28,181 nt of DNA from CADEFF01 sp964569315 (GTDB lineage: Bacteria; Pseudomonadota; Alphaproteobacteria; Dongiales; Dongiaceae). Where the stretch lies: positions 1 to 28,181 of the forward strand of contig CAZMUZ010000041.1 in NCBI GenBank assembly GCA_964569315.1. Direction: 5' to 3'. Below the pieces are notes generated by a model that saw nothing but the letters and a program-made list of their open reading frames with translations, was not told the origin of the DNA and searched no databases. Positions 1-7,976 of this stretch are shown here, piece by piece; position 1 is the first letter of the stretch, and the number at the start of each line of letters is the position of its first letter. The position numbers and the translations under genes are program-made.

Positions 1-1
1 G

Positions 2-205
2 GACGGCGTGGAGCTGCTTCGGTTCCTCGCCGACCATTCCTGCCGCGCCAAGCTGCTGATCGTCAGCGGTTTCGACCGCAAGGTGCGCAGCGCGGCCGAG
101 AACCTCGGCGATGCGCGTGGCCTCAACATGGTCGGCAGCATCCCGAAGCCGATCCGGGCCAACGAGCTTCGAACGCTGCTTTCCGGCCTTCATACGGCGG
201 CCTGA
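2..205 (+). CDS. Response regulator receiver domain, C-terminal part (5' end outside window)
   Basis: The first 67 visible codons, opening with Asp-Gly-Val-Glu-Leu-Leu, match the second half of a CheY-like receiver domain. The DG-x-ELLR helix is followed by the strand LLIVSG, whose Ser is the conserved Thr/Ser switch residue, and then by PKPI with the invariant Lys. The phospho-acceptor Asp lies upstream of the window. The frame ends at TGA 203-205. The EAL domain that follows is in the same frame, one codon later, so this may be the N-terminal half of a receiver-EAL phosphodiesterase rather than a free-standing regulator. The receiver identity is well supported; whether it is a separate protein is open. 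Confidence 0.8.
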   Translation, partial: DGVELLRFLADHSCRAKLLIVSGFDRKVRSAAENLGDARGLNMVGSIPKPIRANELRTLLSGLHTAA

Positions 206-208
206 CCG

Positions 209-1072
209 GTGTCGCAGACCGACAACATCATCGGTGCGGACGCCGAGGCCCTGGCGACGGCGCTACGCGAACGCGAGCTGGAGCTTCATTATCAGCCCAA
301 GATCGCGCTCGGCTCGAACGAGCTGGTCGGCGTCGAGGCGCTCGCGCGCTGGCGTCATCCGAAGCTGGGGTTCATTCCGCCGACGCATTTCATTCCGCTC
401 GCCGAATCCGCGGGGCTCATCGACGCCATAACGCAATGGGTGATCGCCGAGGCTGCGCGCCAGTGGTCGGAGTGGCATGCGGCGGGGCTGACGACGCGCA
501 TCGCGGTCAATATCTCCGCCGTCAATCTCGGTCATATCGACTTTCCCGACCTGGTCGGCGGCATCCTGCGGAGCGCCAAGGTCAACTGCGCCCATTTCGA
601 GATCGAGCTCACCGAAAGCGCGACCCAGAACGTCGTCAATCTGCTCGACACCCTGACCCGCCTGCGGCTCAAGGGCATCCATCTCGCGATCGACGATTTC
701 GGCACGGGCTATTCCTCGTTGCTGCAGCTCCAGCGCCTGCCCTTCTCCTCGATCAAGATCGATCGCTCCTTCATCGGCAATGCCGACCGTTCGGAGGACT
801 GCCGCGTCATCATCCGGTCGGTCATCGATCTCGCCCATAACCTGGGAATGGAAGCGGTCGCGGAAGGCGTCGAAACCGAAACCGCGCTGCAGCTTCTCCG
901 CGATCTCGGTTGCGACGTCGTGCAGGGCTATCTCATCGGCCGGCCGATGTCGGGACCGGCGATGCTCGATTTCGACAAGGGCTGGCGCCTGCGCCATCCG
1001 GCGCAACCGAAGACCGGGCCCGTCGAGATCGCGCCGGCACGCGACCGGCACCGCGCCCGCCGCGGCGCCTGA
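209..1072 (+). CDS. EAL-domain cyclic-di-GMP phosphodiesterase
   Basis: A 287-residue EAL domain that would hydrolyse cyclic di-GMP to pGpG in the cytoplasm. All catalytic landmarks are visible: VEALARW (EAL at residues 43-45), N101 in VNIS, E133 and E136 in ELTES, the DDFGTGYSS loop at 162-170, K183 in IKID, then AEGVET and QGY. The domain therefore looks active. The proposed start is GTG 209, three bases after the receiver stop and in the same frame; the upstream GGCGG is only a weak ribosome site, so expression may depend on reinitiation or readthrough. The last 30 or so residues are basic and Pro/Arg-rich, outside the domain. Phosphodiesterase function is a strong family inference; the true start is uncertain. 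Confidence 0.88.
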   Translation: MSQTDNIIGADAEALATALRERELELHYQPKIALGSNELVGVEALARWRHPKLGFIPPTHFIPLAESAGLIDAITQWVIAEAARQWSEWHAAGLTTRIAVNISAVNLGHIDFPDLVGGILRSAKVNCAHFEIELTESATQNVVNLLDTLTRLRLKGIHLAIDDFGTGYSSLLQLQRLPFSSIKIDRSFIGNADRSEDCRVIIRSVIDLAHNLGMEAVAEGVETETALQLLRDLGCDVVQGYLIGRPMSGPAMLDFDKGWRLRHPAQPKTGPVEIAPARDRHRARRGA

Positions 1073-1107
1073 TCCCGCTCCGGGACTACAGCGGTTCTTT
1101 GTCTAAT

Positions 1108-1123
1108 GGAATCGGGGGATTCC
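1108..1123 (+). terminator. Weak hairpin downstream of the EAL gene
   Basis: GGAATC and GATTCC form a 6-bp stem around a GGGG loop, followed by GG and four T (1126-1129). It lies 36 bases after the EAL stop and could end that transcript. The stem is short and the T run is brief. The rest of the 1073-1225 gap shows nothing I can assign. Confidence 0.3.
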
Positions 1124-1225
1124 GGTTTTGCGTAGTTCGTGATTCAAGATGCTGGCTGGGATCGGAGGCCGCGATGCTGCTCGTCCACCGCCTAGCATGC
1201 GCTTCATGACTTGCAAAACCGACTC

Positions 1226-1972
1226 TTAGCGATCCAACTGCAACATATCTGAAAGCCACACGGCCTCGGAAAACTCCAAAGTCGTACTGAGTAAAGCGGC
1301 GGTTTCAAGATTAACTTTGGCCTTGATATTTCCTTGATCGGCCGCCGACCTAAAAAGCTCCATGCTCTTATGATAGTCCTCTGAGTGTCCGGCACGCTGC
1401 GCATACAACACGCCGAGGTTAAGTTGAGCAGATGCGTGACCCTGCGCCGCCGCCAAACCGTACCATTTTTCTGCTTCACCTTTGTCCAAGGGCACGCCTA
1501 GCTCATTGCTGTACATCACTCCCAGATTGTACTGGGCAACCATATGGTTATGCACGGCGCCCAGTCGGTACCATTTTGCCGCTTCGAGATCATCGTGGGG
1601 GACAAAAAAACCTCCCGAGTAAAGCGTCCCCAAGTTTACGTCAGCCTGCGCGTAACCGTACTTGGACGCTAACTTGAGCCACTTAAGTGCATTTACCGAA
1701 CTTCGGCTTGCGTCAAAGCTACGGCCTAGCTGGAACATCAAGCGCGGGTTGAAGGGGCGTTGTCGTAAGGCAATGATGCATATCTTTAACGCTTGTTCTG
1801 CATCTATGTCTTGGAAGGCAGTCCCTTTAATCCCTTCGGGCAGTTGCGGATCCAACGGGTGAGCTGCAAGTGCGTCACACGCATCTTGCGGACTCGCTTC
1901 TTCCGCCGCGCTTGGCCAGAGGTAGACGAAACTAATGCAAATCAGTACGGCAGCAATGCCACGGTGCGTCAC
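1226..1972 (-). CDS. Secreted/periplasmic Sel1-repeat (TPR-like) protein
   Basis: A 248-residue protein with an N-terminal signal-like hydrophobic segment (about residues 5-22, likely cleavage near 23). A Cys-containing region with DACDALAAHPLDP (C32) and a second Cys at 65 follows, then about four Sel1-like repeats over residues 95-225 with recurring AxxNLGxxY and AAKWY patterns. Sel1 repeats are protein-interaction solenoids, and no enzymatic domain is visible. The start is GTG 1972, preceded by AGAGG at eight bases. Base composition is clearly AT-richer than the neighbours: the line 1321-1380 is about 47% GC against roughly 65-70% nearby. This suggests acquisition by transfer. The partner and role are unknown. 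Confidence 0.8.
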   Translation of the reverse strand: MTHRGIAAVLICISFVYLWPSAAEEASPQDACDALAAHPLDPQLPEGIKGTAFQDIDAEQALKICIIALRQRPFNPRLMFQLGRSFDASRSSVNALKWLKLASKYGYAQADVNLGTLYSGGFFVPHDDLEAAKWYRLGAVHNHMVAQYNLGVMYSNELGVPLDKGEAEKWYGLAAAQGHASAQLNLGVLYAQRAGHSEDYHKSMELFRSAADQGNIKAKVNLETAALLSTTLEFSEAVWLSDMLQLDR

Positions 1973-2119
1973 TGTGAGAGCCTCTTAGCCGGACACGGCA
2001 ATGCGAGGGTTGAATACTGCCACCCTCTCAGCTCAACTCACTAAGCCGATACCCCTGACACGAACCTCGTAGGGCGCGTTAAAAACGTTGCGTACAGCGC
2101 GCAGTGGCGTGGGTGCCTA

Positions 2120-2956
2120 CTAGGCTTTTCCCTGCTTGGCGATGCGGTCGAACGCCAGGAGGCGCTCGAGCAGCGCGGGCATGTCCTTGAACGGCACCAT
2201 GTTCGGGCCGTCCGACGGCGCCTTGTCGGGGTCGCGATGGGTTTCCATGAACACGGCGGCGACGCCGACCGCGACCGCGGCGCGCGCCAGCACCGGCACG
2301 AACTCCCGCTGACCGCCGCTCGAGCTGCCCTGGCCGCCCGGCTGCTGCACGCTATGGGTCGCGTCGAACACCACCGGATATCCCGTCTCCGCGAGCACCG
2401 GCAGGCTCCGCATGTCGGAGACGAGCGTGTTGTAGCCGAAGCTGGCTCCGCGCTCGCAGACGAGGATCCGCTCGTTGCCGGTGGCGGCGATCTTCGCCAC
2501 CACGTTCTTCATGTCCCAGGGCGCGAGGAACTGCCCCTTCTTCACATTGACCGCCTTGCCGGTCTCGCCTGCGGCGATCAGGAGGTCGGTCTGGCGGCAG
2601 AGGAAGGCCGGGATCTGCAGCACGTCCACGGCCTCGGCCACCGGCTTGCACTGCTCGGCTGCGTGGACGTCGGTCAGGACAGGGCAACCGTATTTCTCGC
2701 GCAGCTCGGCGAGGATCGGCAGGCCCCTGGACATGCCGAGCCCGCGGTCGCCCTTGAGGCTCGTGCGGTTCGCCTTGTCGAAGGAGGTCTTGTAGACGAG
2801 GCCGATGCCGAGGCTGGCAGTGAGTTCCGTCAGCGCCCCGCACATCTCCATCGCATGGGCGCGGGATTCGAGCGCGCAAGGCCCTGCGATCAGCGCGAGC
2901 GGCCGGTCGTTGCCGAAAGTCACCTTGCCGATCTTTACCGGCCGCGATTTGGTCAT
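2120..2956 (-). CDS. kdsA: 3-deoxy-8-phosphooctulonate synthase (KDO-8-P synthase)
   Basis: Condenses phosphoenolpyruvate with arabinose 5-phosphate to KDO-8-phosphate, a precursor of the lipopolysaccharide inner core. The 278-residue length is normal. Visible motifs are AGPCALES (residues 24-31), DVHAAEQ, KKGQFLAPWDMKN, CERGASFGYN, DATHSVQQPGGQ and METH followed by SDGPNM. Cys27, the His of THSVQ, the Glu of METH and the Asp of SDGPN correspond to the four metal ligands of the metal-dependent class, whereas the E. coli enzyme has Asn at the Cys position. The gene lies downstream of pyrG on the same strand, separated by a palindromic repeat. Enolase, often next in this neighbourhood, is absent; the Sel1 gene occupies that place. 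No clear ribosome site precedes the ATG. Confidence 0.96.
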   Translation of the reverse strand: MTKSRPVKIGKVTFGNDRPLALIAGPCALESRAHAMEMCGALTELTASLGIGLVYKTSFDKANRTSLKGDRGLGMSRGLPILAELREKYGCPVLTDVHAAEQCKPVAEAVDVLQIPAFLCRQTDLLIAAGETGKAVNVKKGQFLAPWDMKNVVAKIAATGNERILVCERGASFGYNTLVSDMRSLPVLAETGYPVVFDATHSVQQPGGQGSSSGGQREFVPVLARAAVAVGVAAVFMETHRDPDKAPSDGPNMVPFKDMPALLERLLAFDRIAKQGKA

Positions 2957-2970
2957 GAGCAGCGATCAAC

Positions 2971-3090
2971 CATTCGTCATGCTCGGGCTCGACCCGAGCA
3001 TCCATGGCTCGGCGAGACCGCGTTTCTGAACTCGGGTTCATGTCGTGGCCGCATGGACCCTCGGGGGCAAGCCCGAGGGTGACAGTGATG
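2971..3090. repeat. Palindromic intergenic repeat, two nested hairpins
   Basis: Two GC-rich hairpins, TGCTCGGG/CCCGAGCA (2980-3000) and CCCTCGGG/CCCGAGGG (3058-3079), sit at the ends of a larger imperfect inverted repeat. Roughly 30-base arms, running from GTCA to TCCATG, face each other across about 50 bases. Where the arms differ, each small hairpin still pairs within itself. This design matches the dispersed palindromic repeats common between genes in alphaproteobacteria. It lies in the pyrG-kdsA gap and could affect transcript processing or stability. Confidence 0.7.
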
Positions 3091-3139
3091 CCACCATGCA
3101 CGCAAGCCGATCGACGGCAGCCCGCGTGCCGCTTGCATT

Positions 3140-4765
<1,626 letters not shown>

Positions 4766-4776
4766 GGAAGGACTTT

Positions 4777-4791
4777 ATGACGCGAAGTCAT
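4777..4791 (-). promoter_or_regulatory. Small hairpin just upstream of pyrG start
   Basis: ATGAC and GTCAT form a 5-bp stem around a 5-base loop, ending 11 bases before the pyrG ATG where a ribosome site would be expected. It might influence initiation. It is short enough to be chance. Confidence 0.25.
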
Positions 4792-4871
4792 GGCATTGGG
4801 CAAGCGCGCTTGCGTCGGGGCCGATATGCATCGCCGGTCCCCGCGGAAAGCTGCGGTCGGAACCGGTCAGG

Positions 4872-5246
4872 TCAGTCGCCGAGCGGAACGCTGGGCGCCG
4901 TCGGCGCGGCCGGCGTGGTCGTGCCCGTTCCCGAGTCGGCCGGCGCTGCGGGCGCTTCCTGGACGGGCTGCCCTGACGTCGGCTGATCGAAGATCGAACC
5001 CGAGGGCGCCGTCTGCCGCGCCATCACCGCGAGGAGAATGCTGCTGCCGATGAAGAGCGCCGCCAGGATGGCCGTGGTTCGTGTCAGCAGGTTGGCCTGG
5101 CCGCGGCCGCTCAGGAAGCCGCCCATGCCGCCGCTGCCGGCCGTGCCGAGGCCGCTCAGGCCGGAGCCTTCGCTCCGCTGCATCAGCACGACGATGATGA
5201 GAGCAATCGCCAGCATCAGATGGATGACCAGGAGAATCTGGTGCAT
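4872..5246 (-). CDS. secG: Preprotein translocase subunit SecG
   Basis: Small inner-membrane component of the SecYEG channel. The 124-residue protein starts MHQILLVIHLMLAIALIIVVLMQ (first membrane segment, about 3-22). The family hallmark QRSEGSGLSGLG and a Gly-rich loop with an FLSGRGQANLLTR segment follow, then a second membrane segment (about 58-76). The tail is low-complexity, rich in Pro, Ala and Thr, and longer than in E. coli, as is common in alphaproteobacteria. I chose ATG 5246 over the in-frame upstream start at 5300 because it gives the canonical N-terminus and is preceded by AAGGAG at 11 bases. The usual tpiA partner lies further right, separated by two accessory genes. Confidence 0.93.
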   Translation of the reverse strand: MHQILLVIHLMLAIALIIVVLMQRSEGSGLSGLGTAGSGGMGGFLSGRGQANLLTRTTAILAALFIGSSILLAVMARQTAPSGSIFDQPTSGQPVQEAPAAPADSGTGTTTPAAPTAPSVPLGD

Positions 5247-5498
5247 CGAGTGCAGCGCTCCTTCAGACCTTGTCGCACGCGGGGGCTTTCGCCGCAGCAA
5301 ACCGCGGGGCGGGTTCTACCGCCTTCGCCCGGCTCGCGCCAGCAGCAATTTTCCCGGCTGACGCCGCCTCCTGGCCAGGCGCGCGCACCTCCGAATGCCG
5401 ATCGCGTCTTTCCGCGCCCCTGCCCTGCAAAAAATCGGGGGACAGGGCCGATCCGTTAACGCTGGCCGCTCCACGCCGCCTCGGCTTAAATCGGTCTC

Positions 5499-5927
5499 AT
5501 GAGCGAGGCGCAACCGATCAGCATCGGCACGATCGACCATGTCGTGCTTCGCGTCACGGACCTGGACCGGATGCGGGCCTTCTATTGCGACATCCTGGGC
5601 TGCCGCGTGGAGAAGCATCAGGCGGGGCTCGGCTTGCTCCAGCTTCGCGCCGGCGCCTCGCTGATCGACCTCGTGGATGTCGCGGGCCGGCTCGGCCGGA
5701 TGGGCGGACGCGCGGCCGGCATCGAAGGCCGCAACATGGATCATTTCTGCCTGCGGCTCGACCGCTTCGACGGGCCGGCGATTCAGCGCTATCTCAGCGA
5801 CCGTGGGATCGATCCCGGCGAGATCGTGCAGCGCTATGGTGCGGCGGGAACCGGGCCTTCGCTCTATATCGAGGATCCCGAAGGCAACACCGTCGAGCTC
5901 AAGGCCCCGCCCGGCACGGCAGGCTGA
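5499..5927 (+). CDS. VOC-family (glyoxalase/bleomycin-resistance fold) protein
   Basis: A 142-residue single-unit vicinal oxygen chelate protein. It starts IDHVVLRVTDLDRMRAFY, the standard first beta-alpha unit with metal-ligand His14. His82 in MDHFCL and Glu133 in the terminal EDPEGNTVELK motif complete a plausible three-ligand metal site. Members include isomerases, dioxygenases and antibiotic-binding or -modifying enzymes, so the substrate cannot be assigned. It is divergent from secG and converges with the TauD-like gene, 35 bases apart. It interrupts the usual tpiA-secG adjacency. The 5247-5498 gap upstream contains GCCCTG/CAGGGC arms around an A-rich loop, otherwise nothing assignable. 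Confidence 0.85.
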   Translation: MSEAQPISIGTIDHVVLRVTDLDRMRAFYCDILGCRVEKHQAGLGLLQLRAGASLIDLVDVAGRLGRMGGRAAGIEGRNMDHFCLRLDRFDGPAIQRYLSDRGIDPGEIVQRYGAAGTGPSLYIEDPEGNTVELKAPPGTAG

Positions 5928-5962
5928 AGCTCCGCCGGGCTCGTCCGTCGGGCCCAGGCTCG

Positions 5963-6814
5963 TCAGGCGACGTGGAACGGCCGCTCGCCGCGGATGGTCA
6001 CACGGTGCATCTTGCGGTGATGCGGATAGTAGTCCGACACCGCCAGATGCTGCGTGCAGCGATTGTCCCACATGGCAAGATCGCCGACGCGCCACTGGTG
6101 GCGGACCTGGAAGGCCGGCTGCTCGCAGTGGTCGCAGAGCAGCCGCAGCAGCCCGTCGCTCTCGCCCTGCGACAGCCCTTTGATCCGCATCGTGAAGCTC
6201 CGGTTGACGAACAGCAGCTTTCGCTTCGTCTCGGGGTGGGTGCGGATGACCGGGTGCTCGACCGTGGGATACTGATCCTCGATCTCGCGCAGGCGTTTCC
6301 TGCCTTCCGGCTTGTCGAGCAGATAGCCGCTATAGCTGTAACCGAAGTCATGCAGCGCGGTCATGCCGTCGAGAAACGCCTTCATCCGGTCGGAAAGCGC
6401 GTCATAGGCCGCATACATGCTGGCCCAGAGCGTGTCGCCGCCCTGCGGCGGCAGGATCTGCGCATGCAGGATCGATCCCATCGGCGGACATTGCTGATAG
6501 GTGACGTCGGTATGCCACATGTCGTTATAGACGCCCTCCCGGCCCTTCTGCTCGATGAGCATCACGCGGGGCTCTTGCGGATGGGCTTTGAACACGGGAT
6601 GCGGCTCGTCGACCTCACCGAAACGCTCCGCGAAGGCGAGTTGCTGGGTCGGCGTGATGCGCTGATCGGGGAAGAAGATCACGTGATGCGCAAGAAGCGC
6701 CGCCTTGATTTCGGCGAAGCTCGCCTCCTCGAGCGGCTGCGCGAGATCGACGTTTCGGAGGACGGCACCGATCGACGGCGTCAGGGGTTCGACCTCGATT
6801 CTCGCATTGCGCAT
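5963..6814 (-). CDS. TauD/TfdA-type 2-oxoglutarate/Fe(II) dioxygenase
   Basis: The 283-residue protein has the length and layout of taurine dioxygenase. The iron facial triad is visible as His101 and Asp103 in WHTDVTY and His256 in NRCTQHLA; Arg271 in HRVTIRGERP would bind the 2-oxoglutarate carboxylate. These positions are almost those of E. coli TauD (99, 101, 255, 270). The reaction is oxidative decarboxylation of 2-oxoglutarate coupled to hydroxylation of a small substrate. Without adjacent sulfonate transporter genes I would not call it tauD, as the family also acts on phenoxyacetates, sulfate esters and others. It lies downstream of tpiA on the same strand, with a possible terminator between. 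Confidence 0.9.
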   Translation of the reverse strand: MRNARIEVEPLTPSIGAVLRNVDLAQPLEEASFAEIKAALLAHHVIFFPDQRITPTQQLAFAERFGEVDEPHPVFKAHPQEPRVMLIEQKGREGVYNDMWHTDVTYQQCPPMGSILHAQILPPQGGDTLWASMYAAYDALSDRMKAFLDGMTALHDFGYSYSGYLLDKPEGRKRLREIEDQYPTVEHPVIRTHPETKRKLLFVNRSFTMRIKGLSQGESDGLLRLLCDHCEQPAFQVRHQWRVGDLAMWDNRCTQHLAVSDYYPHHRKMHRVTIRGERPFHVA

Positions 6815-6901
6815 GATTCCGTCTCCGCCCGCATGATGACCGGCCTCGCTCGATCGGGCATCGAGACGGTGAGCCTATCCGACATGCGCCGCCGGATACA
6901 A

Positions 6902-6925
6902 GAAAGCGGCCGCCGCCACGCTTTC
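6902..6925 (-). terminator. Candidate terminator downstream of tpiA
   Basis: Read on the minus strand, GAAAGCG and CGCTTTC form a 7-bp stem around a 10-base GC-rich loop. It begins eight bases past the tpiA stop and is followed by TTGTAT. The T run is weak, so termination may be partial. Confidence 0.4.
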
Positions 6926-6933
6926 ACCGTTTC

Positions 6934-7737
6934 TCAGGGCTTGCGGGCTGCCTGGGCGATCGCGAGGAAGTCTTCCGCCTTGAGGCTGGCGCCGCCGACC
7001 AGCGCCCCGTCGACATCGTCGAGGGCGAGAATCTCGGCGGCATTGGAGGGCTTCACCGAGCCGCCATAGAGCAGCCGCATGCGATCGGCGGCCTCGCCGA
7101 CATGCTGGCGCAAGCTCGCGCGGATATGGCCGTGCATCGCGGCGATCTCCTCCCGGGTCGGGGTCCGGCCGGTGCCGATGGCCCAGACCGGCTCATAGGC
7201 GACGATGCAATTCTCCGCCGTGGCCCCATCCGGCAGGGAGCCGGCGATCTGGCCGCCGACGACGCTCGTCGCCTGGCCGCCATCGCGCTCGGCCTCGGTC
7301 TCGCCGACGCAGAGAATGATGATGAGCCCGGCGGCAAGCGCCGCCGTTGCTTTCGCCTTCACGGCCGAATCCGACTCCCCGTGATCGGCGCGACGCTCGG
7401 AATGGCCGACGATCACATAGCGGCAGCCGAGATCGGCCAGCATCGGCGCGGCGACGTCGCCGGTATGGGCGCCGTCGGGCTTCGCATGGCAATCCTGGCC
7501 GCCAAAACTGACCTTGCTGCCGGCAAGCCTCCCGCCGACCGCCATCAGGATCGTCGCCGGCGGACAGACCACGAGGTCGCAGGGCGGCGTTTCGCGGCGC
7601 GCCATGTCGGCCACGGCGCCGGCGAGCGCAACTCCGCTCGCGCGCGTGCCGTTCATCTTCCAGTTGCCGGCGATGAGCTGGCGGCGTCGCGTCGGGGCGG
7701 TGGCGCTCGCGGGTGCGGCGGAGGTCGGTTCGGGCAT
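6934..7737 (-). CDS. tpiA: Triosephosphate isomerase
   Basis: Interconverts glyceraldehyde 3-phosphate and dihydroxyacetone phosphate. The family landmarks are RRRQLIAGNWKMNG (catalytic Lys in NWKMN), the catalytic-His region VIVGHSERR, the catalytic Glu in VAYEPVWAIGTG (loop 6) and YGGSVKPSNA with GALVGGASL at the phosphate site. The start is uncertain. ATG 7737 gives 267 residues, ATG 7752 gives 272, and an in-frame start at 7962 would add an arginine-rich extension unlike the family. I prefer 7737; the usual length is about 250. It is divergent from ppiD, and the intergenic region holds a perfect palindrome. The normal neighbours secG and pyrG are displaced by two accessory genes. Confidence 0.95.
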   Translation of the reverse strand: MPEPTSAAPASATAPTRRRQLIAGNWKMNGTRASGVALAGAVADMARRETPPCDLVVCPPATILMAVGGRLAGSKVSFGGQDCHAKPDGAHTGDVAAPMLADLGCRYVIVGHSERRADHGESDSAVKAKATAALAAGLIIILCVGETEAERDGGQATSVVGGQIAGSLPDGATAENCIVAYEPVWAIGTGRTPTREEIAAMHGHIRASLRQHVGEAADRMRLLYGGSVKPSNAAEILALDDVDGALVGGASLKAEDFLAIAQAARKP

Positions 7738-7833
7738 CGGCGGCCGTTCCATCCTTTCGTAGATCGGCGGACCGTCGCGGAGGCGCGCGGCCGGGCGGTT
7801 GTTAGCATGGGACGCGCCTGCCCTCAATCCGGA

Positions 7834-7851
7834 GCAATCCCCGGGGATTGC
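7834..7851. promoter_or_regulatory. Perfect 18-bp palindrome between tpiA and ppiD
   Basis: GCAATCCCCGGGGATTGC is an exact 18-base palindrome in the divergent tpiA-ppiD gap, about 50 bases upstream of the ppiD promoter candidate's -10 box. The symmetry suits a dimeric regulator. No gene ends nearby on either strand, so a terminator role is unlikely. Confidence 0.45.
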
Positions 7852-7876
7852 GGCGCTTTTCTCTGTCTCTCGGCTG

Positions 7877-7905
7877 TTGCCGGGTTTCGGGGCCGCCCCT
7901 ATGAT
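7877..7905 (+). promoter_or_regulatory. Putative sigma-70 promoter for ppiD-trpE
   Basis: TTGCCG (7877-7882) and TATGAT (7900-7905) are separated by 17 bases, matching four of six and five of six consensus positions. They would give a leader of roughly 65 bases before the ppiD ATG. Confidence 0.45.
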
Positions 7906-7976
7906 GCGCGCCGTCCGCGCCGGACGCGCCCATCGCGGGGCGCCGCCGCACCCTTTCCCCATCGGAATGTCGGTTC

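Noticed and set aside
1085..1225. Possible insertion-sequence remnant at the composition boundary
   Set aside because: The sequence has a palindromic GGAATC/GATTCC unit but no terminal repeats, target duplication or transposase fragment that I could identify.
5270..7069. Plus-strand open frame of 599 codons
   Set aside because: It crosses an intergenic region, an out-of-frame VOC gene and the antisense of the TauD-like and tpiA genes, and has no coherent domain.
7738..7962. N-terminal extension of tpiA
   Set aside because: The extra residues are Arg/Gly/Pro-rich and unlike any triosephosphate isomerase. They also run through the palindrome and intergenic region.
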